Assembly (NCBI GenBank): GCA_003554565.1
Contig: PWGR01000219.1
Span: forward strand, 1-20,569
Source: Clostridia bacterium
GTDB taxonomy: Bacteria; Bacillota; Sulfobacillia; SLMV01
DNA: 20,569 bases
Direction of reading: 5' to 3'
Every line of letters starts with the position of its first letter. Within the stretch, counting starts at the first letter, position 1. Under the pieces are notes generated by a model. The model worked only from the letters and a program-made list of their open reading frames with translations. It had not been told where the DNA came from and ran no database searches. The translations under genes were made by a program, and so were the position numbers. Below, one piece after another: positions 16,627-20,569 of this stretch.

Positions 16627-16662
16627 CTGCTGCAGGCCGGGAGCGCTCCCGGCCCGCAGCAG
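16627..16662 (+). terminator. Large hairpin between binding-protein and permease genes (attenuator / RNA stabiliser)
   Basis: Arms CTGCTGC (16627-16633) and GCAGCAG (16656-16662) flank a 20-bp perfect palindrome (16635-16654) made of GGCCGGGAGC and its complement, with one A/C mismatch between. The stem has up to 17 pairs. There is no T-run after it; the next permease has its ribosome site AAAGGAG about 10 bp on. Such intercistronic hairpins protect the binding-protein message and lower permease expression. Confidence 0.75.
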
Positions 16663-16681
16663 TTGCGGGAAAGGAGATCTC

Positions 16682-17623
16682 ATGGCCGCGTATCTAGGCA
16701 GACGATTGATATACATCATCCCCACGGCCCTGGGAGTGGCGACCATAGTGTTTTTTATCATTCACCTCATCCCGGGAGATCCGGTTCTGGCAATGCTTGG
16801 GGATGACGCCCCCACTGAAGCCGTAGAAGACGTGCGCAGGGCCCTGGGCCTGGATCAGCCGCTCAGCACACAATACTTACAGTTCATCGGTGGTCTGTTC
16901 CGCGGGGACTTAGGGGTATCTATCACCGCACCACGGCCAATAGCAAGTGAGGTCAGACGCGTCCTCCCGTACACAATTGAGCTGGCGGGTACCGCCATGC
17001 TCATCGGACTCACACTGGGTCTCCCCCTCGGGATAACCCAGGCGGTAAAACGGGCCAGCGGTCTCGACTTCGTAGCCAGTGTCATATCGGTGATATGGTA
17101 TGCCGCCCCAATATTTTGGGTGGCGCTTCTCGGGATGTATTTTTTCTCGCTCAGACTGGGGTGGTTCCCCTTGACCGGGGCTGGAGAACGGGGCAATATT
17201 ACCAGCACATTGTATTACCTGGCCCTGCCTGCGATTACCTTGGGGCTGCGCCGGATTGCACTGGTTGCGCGCATGATGCGGTCCTCAGTTCTTGATGTTT
17301 TGGGGCAAGACTACATCAGGACAGCCAGGTCCAAGGGCCTGAGCGAGCGCATAGTTGTGTACCGCCATGCCGTCAAGAACGCCGTTATCCCGGTGATAAC
17401 TGCCTCGGGGATGGAATTTGGCACTCTGCTCGGGGGAGCCGTCATAACAGAAATTATCTTTGTCCGGCCGGGCATGGGCAGACTGATCGTCCAGGGCATT
17501 CTCGGGCGGGATTATCCCATGGTCCAGGGAACGCTGCTCATATTCGCCCTGATTTTCCTGTTCGTCAATCTGTTGGTCGACGTAAGCTACGCGGGAATAG
17601 ACCCCCGCATCCGATATGACTAG
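16682..17623 (+). CDS. ABC transporter permease, DppB/OppB type
   Basis: 313 aa. It begins with RRLIYIIPTALGVATIVFFIIHLIPGDPV, the classic first membrane helix and GDP motif of this permease class. About six membrane segments are visible. The loop that contacts the ATPase (EAA motif) is DYIRTARSKGLSERIVVYRHAVKNAVIPV, read in two parts around residues 210-238. It is an inner-membrane channel subunit for peptides, opines or nickel. AAAGGAG precedes the ATG. It forms a heterodimer with the next gene product. Confidence 0.93.
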   Translation: MAAYLGRRLIYIIPTALGVATIVFFIIHLIPGDPVLAMLGDDAPTEAVEDVRRALGLDQPLSTQYLQFIGGLFRGDLGVSITAPRPIASEVRRVLPYTIELAGTAMLIGLTLGLPLGITQAVKRASGLDFVASVISVIWYAAPIFWVALLGMYFFSLRLGWFPLTGAGERGNITSTLYYLALPAITLGLRRIALVARMMRSSVLDVLGQDYIRTARSKGLSERIVVYRHAVKNAVIPVITASGMEFGTLLGGAVITEIIFVRPGMGRLIVQGILGRDYPMVQGTLLIFALIFLFVNLLVDVSYAGIDPRIRYD

Positions 17624-17646
17624 AGAAACGGGGAAGGGGGAACTCC

Positions 17647-18555
17647 ATGACAGAAAGACATGGAAACGACTACGGAACAGCTCCTGAAGCGGACCAGAAC
17701 CGGTTCATGAAAGGTGTCATATACATATTCAGGAGAAGCCGGGTCGCCAGCGTGGGATTGTTTATCGTACTCATCATGGTGCTTGTGGCCCTTCTTGCTC
17801 CCTATCTGGCCCCACACGACCCGGTGGCAGTTGATCTGTCAATTCGCAGGATCCCACCTGGTTCGGAGGGCCACCTGTTGGGAACAGACCATATGGGTCG
17901 CGATCTGCTGAGCCGGATCATCTGGGGCTCGCGAGTCTCTCTTCAGGTAGGGATCGTAGCCGTGGGAATCGGCATATTTGCGGGAACGACCCTCGGTCTG
18001 ATCGCCGGGTTTTACCGGGGCACAGTGGAAGCGGCTATAATGAGGGTTATAGACATAATGATCTGTTTTCCCACGCTCCTTCTCGCACTGGCGATCATAG
18101 CCGTTCTCGGTCCGCACATGACCAATACCATGATTGCGGTCGGAGTTACCTTTACCCCGAGGTTTGCCCGCATCGTCCGGGCGTCCGTCCTTTCGATACG
18201 CGAAAGTGAATATGTGGAGTCCGCCAGGGCAGTCGGGATGAACAACCTGCGGATCCTGACCCGCCACGTGTTCCCGAATGCACTGTCGGGAATGATCGTG
18301 TTTGCCACACTGAGTGTGGGTTCTGCCATACTCATCGAGGCATCGCTGAGTTTCCTGGGACTGGGTGTGCCGCCTCCAGCACCCACCTGGGGTAACATTG
18401 TGGCCGATGGGCGTCGTTTCCTCCTGCCGTCTCCATGGATCAGCATAACACCTGGCCTCGTCATTATGTTCACAGTACTGGGATTCAACTTCTTTGGAGA
18501 CGGCCTCAGGGACGCACTGGATCCGAGGCTGCGCGGCGAACGACAGGCCCAGTGA
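17647..18555 (+). CDS. ABC transporter permease, DppC/OppC type
   Basis: 302 aa. It has the usual DppC plan: a hydrophilic N-terminus, a first helix RVASVGLFIVLIMVLVALLAP, LLGTDHMGRDLLSRIIWGSR, an EAA loop EYVESARAVGMNN followed by ILTRHVFPNAL, and EASLSFLGLGVPPPAPTWGN near the end. ATG 17647 has GGGAAGGGGG about 6 nt upstream and lies 23 bp after the dppB-like stop. No ATP-binding subunit gene follows in the operon; the next gene is convergent. Confidence 0.93.
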   Translation: MTERHGNDYGTAPEADQNRFMKGVIYIFRRSRVASVGLFIVLIMVLVALLAPYLAPHDPVAVDLSIRRIPPGSEGHLLGTDHMGRDLLSRIIWGSRVSLQVGIVAVGIGIFAGTTLGLIAGFYRGTVEAAIMRVIDIMICFPTLLLALAIIAVLGPHMTNTMIAVGVTFTPRFARIVRASVLSIRESEYVESARAVGMNNLRILTRHVFPNALSGMIVFATLSVGSAILIEASLSFLGLGVPPPAPTWGNIVADGRRFLLPSPWISITPGLVIMFTVLGFNFFGDGLRDALDPRLRGERQAQ

Positions 18556-18888
18556 TGCCAGGAGATGAGCTGCCGTGTCGTCCCTGGAGGCGCAGGCATA
18601 AGTCAAAGAGGGTCCAGCAGGCGGTGCGCCCGGAACAGTGCAATGACGCGTCGTTTCTTGAGCACGGGTAAGACCGCATCAGACCGGATATTGGATTCAC
18701 ACCGAGCGCGCGAATTCAGAAAGGCAGTCAGTCAGAACCATCGGGGGTTCTGCAGCCGAATGCGGTGTGGGGCAGGTCGGCTCCGACACCCCACACCGAT
18801 TGCCCGCTGATGCATCTGCGGCCGTCATTATGCTCCATCCGCAGGGCGCGACGCATCCGCCGCAGCTGGGCACGGCAGATTGCCCCGG
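18556..18888. other. Convergent intergenic region
   Basis: About 330 bp between the permease stop (+) and the aminotransferase stop (-). No gene is supported. It contains the strong hairpin at 18763-18798 (listed separately) and a weaker CTGCGG/CCGCAG inverted repeat just to its right. No trace of an ATPase gene remnant was recognised here. Confidence 0.45.
18763..18798. terminator. Strong hairpin between convergent genes (possible bidirectional terminator)
   Basis: Perfect 10-bp arms CGGTGTGGGG (18763-18772) and CCCCACACCG (18789-18798) enclose a second stem GTCG-GCTC-CGAC (18776-18787). Being symmetric, it can form in both transcripts. It lacks a T-run on either side, so it may act as a factor-dependent stop or a 3'-end protector. 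Confidence 0.6.
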
Positions 18889-20259
18889 TCAGAGAAGCCT
18901 TGCAGCCGCCGCTTCAAGGGCCGCCTCGAGGCGGGCGACAATCTCCGATATCTCATTGCGGTCGACAATGAGGGGCGGACCGACAATGAACTGATCACCC
19001 TTTGTGCCCCTTCTATCCCCCACCATACCAGATCCAGGATACACAACCAGACCTCTCGCCATACACTCCTGAGTCACCACCTCCGCGGCAGCGAGTGAGG
19101 GGGGGAAGCATTCCCTGGTCTGCTGATCCCGGACGAGCTCTACTCCGGCGAATAACCCCCTCCCCCTGATATCCCCCACGATGTGGTTTGTCTCCAGGCT
19201 TTCGAGCTCTGCGAACAATGCCCGGCCCATCTCGCGGGAATTCCGCACCAGATCGTGTTTCTCTGTAAAATCAAGGATCTCCAGACCGACGCGGCAGGCC
19301 AGGGGGTTGCCGCTGTACGTGAACCCGTGAGTAAACTGGCCGCTTCCCGATACCAGGGCATCGGCGATTCTATCGCTGAGGGCCACAGCTCCCAGCGGAA
19401 TGTATCCGGCACCCATACCTTTGGCGCAGGCCATGATATCGGGGGTGACGTCCCAATGATCAACGGCAAACTGCTCACCGGTGCGACCAAAACCGGTCAT
19501 GACCTCATCGACTATGAGCAGAACTCCGTACCTGTCACAAATGCGCCGAATCTCGGGGAAGTATTCATCCGGAGGTGGTACGGCGCCCGCCGCCGCACCC
19601 GCGATGGGTTCGGCAATAAATGCGGCTACGGTTCCCGGGTCGGCCTCCAGAATCGCTCTCTCCAGATCCTTCGCGCAGGCCAGTTCACACCCGGGGTAGG
19701 TCAACCCGAGAGTGCACCGGTAGCAGTAGGCTGGGGCCACGAGGGGAAACTGGACCAACATCGGTTCATATTTGCGGCGCCTGGGAATGTGGCCGGTCAT
19801 AGCCACTGCCCCCAGGGTACCCCCGTGATAACTGTGCAGTCGCGAAATGATCTTGTGCCTGCTGGTGTCCTCCCCTTCACTCTCCAGAAAGAAGGTCCTG
19901 GCGAGTTTGGCCGAAGATTCTGTGGCCTCTGAACCTCCCGATACGAAGAAAACATGGTTCAAATCTCCCGGTGCAAGGCCCGCTATCCTCTGAGCCAGAT
20001 CAACCATCGGACGTGAGGCAAACCGGGAGCTGTGAGTAAAAGACACGGTCCTGGCCTGCTGATACATCGCCTCAGCCACTTCCTGAACCCCGTGCCCGAT
20101 ATTTGCCACCATTGCTCCTGAACAGCCATCAATGTATTCTCTGCCGTCCTCATCATAGAGATAAATGCCCTCGCCGTGGGTGATGACCGGGTAGTCCCGG
20201 TGCATATTGCGGTGCAGGATGCTGTCATGCTGTGGTAGATACCGACTGGAGCTGAACAC
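18889..20259 (-). CDS. Class III pyridoxal-phosphate aminotransferase (aspartate aminotransferase family)
   Basis: 456 aa. It transfers an amino group, usually the omega-amino group of an amine or amino acid, to a keto acid. Seen: SGGSEATE (107-114) and SYHGGT (143-148) around the cofactor, DEVMTGFGRTG with Asp251, Lys280 in ACAKGMGAGYIPLGAV as the PLP lysine, and HGFTYSGNPLAC. The middle has CYRCTLGLTYPGCELACA with four cysteines (179, 182, 191, 195) spaced as a possible metal site. GTG 20259 is chosen because GGGGGGA is 7 nt upstream. It lies 139 bp downstream of a BKACE gene on the same strand, fitting a keto-acid/amino-acid pathway. Substrate not predictable from the sequence alone. Confidence 0.92.
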   Translation of the reverse strand: MFSSSRYLPQHDSILHRNMHRDYPVITHGEGIYLYDEDGREYIDGCSGAMVANIGHGVQEVAEAMYQQARTVSFTHSSRFASRPMVDLAQRIAGLAPGDLNHVFFVSGGSEATESSAKLARTFFLESEGEDTSRHKIISRLHSYHGGTLGAVAMTGHIPRRRKYEPMLVQFPLVAPAYCYRCTLGLTYPGCELACAKDLERAILEADPGTVAAFIAEPIAGAAAGAVPPPDEYFPEIRRICDRYGVLLIVDEVMTGFGRTGEQFAVDHWDVTPDIMACAKGMGAGYIPLGAVALSDRIADALVSGSGQFTHGFTYSGNPLACRVGLEILDFTEKHDLVRNSREMGRALFAELESLETNHIVGDIRGRGLFAGVELVRDQQTRECFPPSLAAAEVVTQECMARGLVVYPGSGMVGDRRGTKGDQFIVGPPLIVDRNEISEIVARLEAALEAAAARLL

Positions 20260-20294
20260 GCCTTGTCCCCCCTCGAGTAGAGCTTACCAGCGAC

Positions 20295-20348
20295 CTACGC
20301 TCAGTGAGTCTCCGACAACCGGATCATTGATCTGCCACATGAGCGTAG
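20295..20348. repeat. 9-bp inverted repeat in the BKACE-aminotransferase gap
   Basis: CTACGCTCA (20295-20303) and TGAGCGTAG (20340-20348) are perfect inverted copies 36 nt apart, with an 11-bp palindrome GATCA-T-TGATC (20322-20332) between them. It lies upstream of the aminotransferase start, where it could be a regulatory site or leader structure. Confidence 0.4.
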
Positions 20349-20398
20349 CCCCAACTGCTACCTGAAACACGGCAGTTTACGTGGCTCAACCGCGTCTA

Positions 20399-20569
20399 TC
20401 AGTTTCCTATGCCGAGAATGACGCGGGCTTCATCTGGTGCGGCGACCTCCCGCTGACATTCTTCCGCTATTCGGACGGCCCTCTCTACCAGCTGACGATT
20501 GGTGGCCTTGACGCCGTAAGAGTAGAAGATGTTGTCCTCCAGCCCCACCCGCACGTTATTGCCCAGCAC
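20399..20569 (-). CDS. BKACE family protein (3-keto-5-aminohexanoate cleavage enzyme-like), C-terminal fragment
   Basis: Only the last 56 codons are present; the gene enters from the right edge and stops at TGA 20401-20399, followed directly by TAG. The peptide reads NVRVGLEDNIFYSYGVKATN, then QLVERAVRIAEECQREVAAP and DEARVILGIGN. The (V)RVGLEDN(I/L)(Y/F) element and the NxQLVERAxRI...ReVAtPdEAR tail are diagnostic for BKACE (DUF849). These zinc enzymes condense a beta-keto acid with acetyl-CoA to give acetoacetate and a CoA thioester; the type enzyme is Kce of lysine fermentation. The substrate cannot be told from the tail. Confidence 0.85.
   Translation of the reverse strand: MLGNNVRVGLEDNIFYSYGVKATNRQLVERAVRIAEECQREVAAPDEARVILGIGN

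Noticed and set aside
17839..18606. 255-codon minus-strand open frame opposite the second permease
   Set aside because: The plus strand encodes a clear DppC-type permease over the same interval; the antisense translation has no recognisable domain.

Overview
The window looks like chromosomal DNA of a GC-rich, anaerobic, amino-acid-using member of the Bacillota (Clostridia sensu lato). This is an inference from several things seen in the sequence: strong G-rich Shine-Dalgarno sites (GGAGG/GGGGG) before ATG, GTG and TTG starts, a DUF3221-type lipoprotein, an RqcH of Bacillus type, a QueG-like iron-sulfur protein, a CGGC-domain protein and B12-dependent enzymology. No rRNA, tRNA, CRISPR array or insertion sequence was found. 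Coding density is modest, with several gaps of 300-700 bp. Two genes are broken by single-site lesions: a frameshift in the DUF3221 lipoprotein gene and an in-frame TAA in the transporter binding-protein gene.

Layout. Positions 1-116 (-) hold the first codons of a probable P-type cation ATPase. Positions 449-2526 (-) hold a two-gene unit, an acidic coiled-coil protein followed by a membrane-anchored NodB polysaccharide deacetylase with a 4-nt ATGA overlap. A sparse region follows (2527-3973) with the frameshifted lipoprotein gene and a 16-bp tandem repeat. Positions 3974-6756 (-) hold a tightly coupled pair: an opine-dehydrogenase-like NAD(P) enzyme, then a protein with an N-terminal cobalamin-binding domain and a mutase-like C-terminal part. 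Positions 7191-9314 hold a divergent redox group: a QueG-like double-cluster iron-sulfur protein on the minus strand, and an aldo/keto reductase plus a CGGC protein on the plus strand. Then come rqcH (+, ribosome quality control) and a convergent SAM methyltransferase (-).

From about 12.6 kb to the right edge the genes point to acid/amino-acid catabolism. They are a two-subunit GctAB-like CoA-transferase (+), a peptide/opine/nickel-class ABC importer made of a binding protein and two permeases but no ATPase gene (+), and, convergent to these, a class III aminotransferase preceded by the C-terminal end of a BKACE (3-keto-5-aminohexanoate cleavage enzyme family) gene.

A working model, which is inference only, is that the organism imports an amino-acid-like or opine-like compound, transaminates or oxidises it, cleaves a beta-keto acid with acetyl-CoA and moves CoA between acids. 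The B12 protein / opine-dehydrogenase pair would supply a carbon-skeleton rearrangement or a related step. The B12-opine dehydrogenase couple is the best candidate for an undescribed system here.
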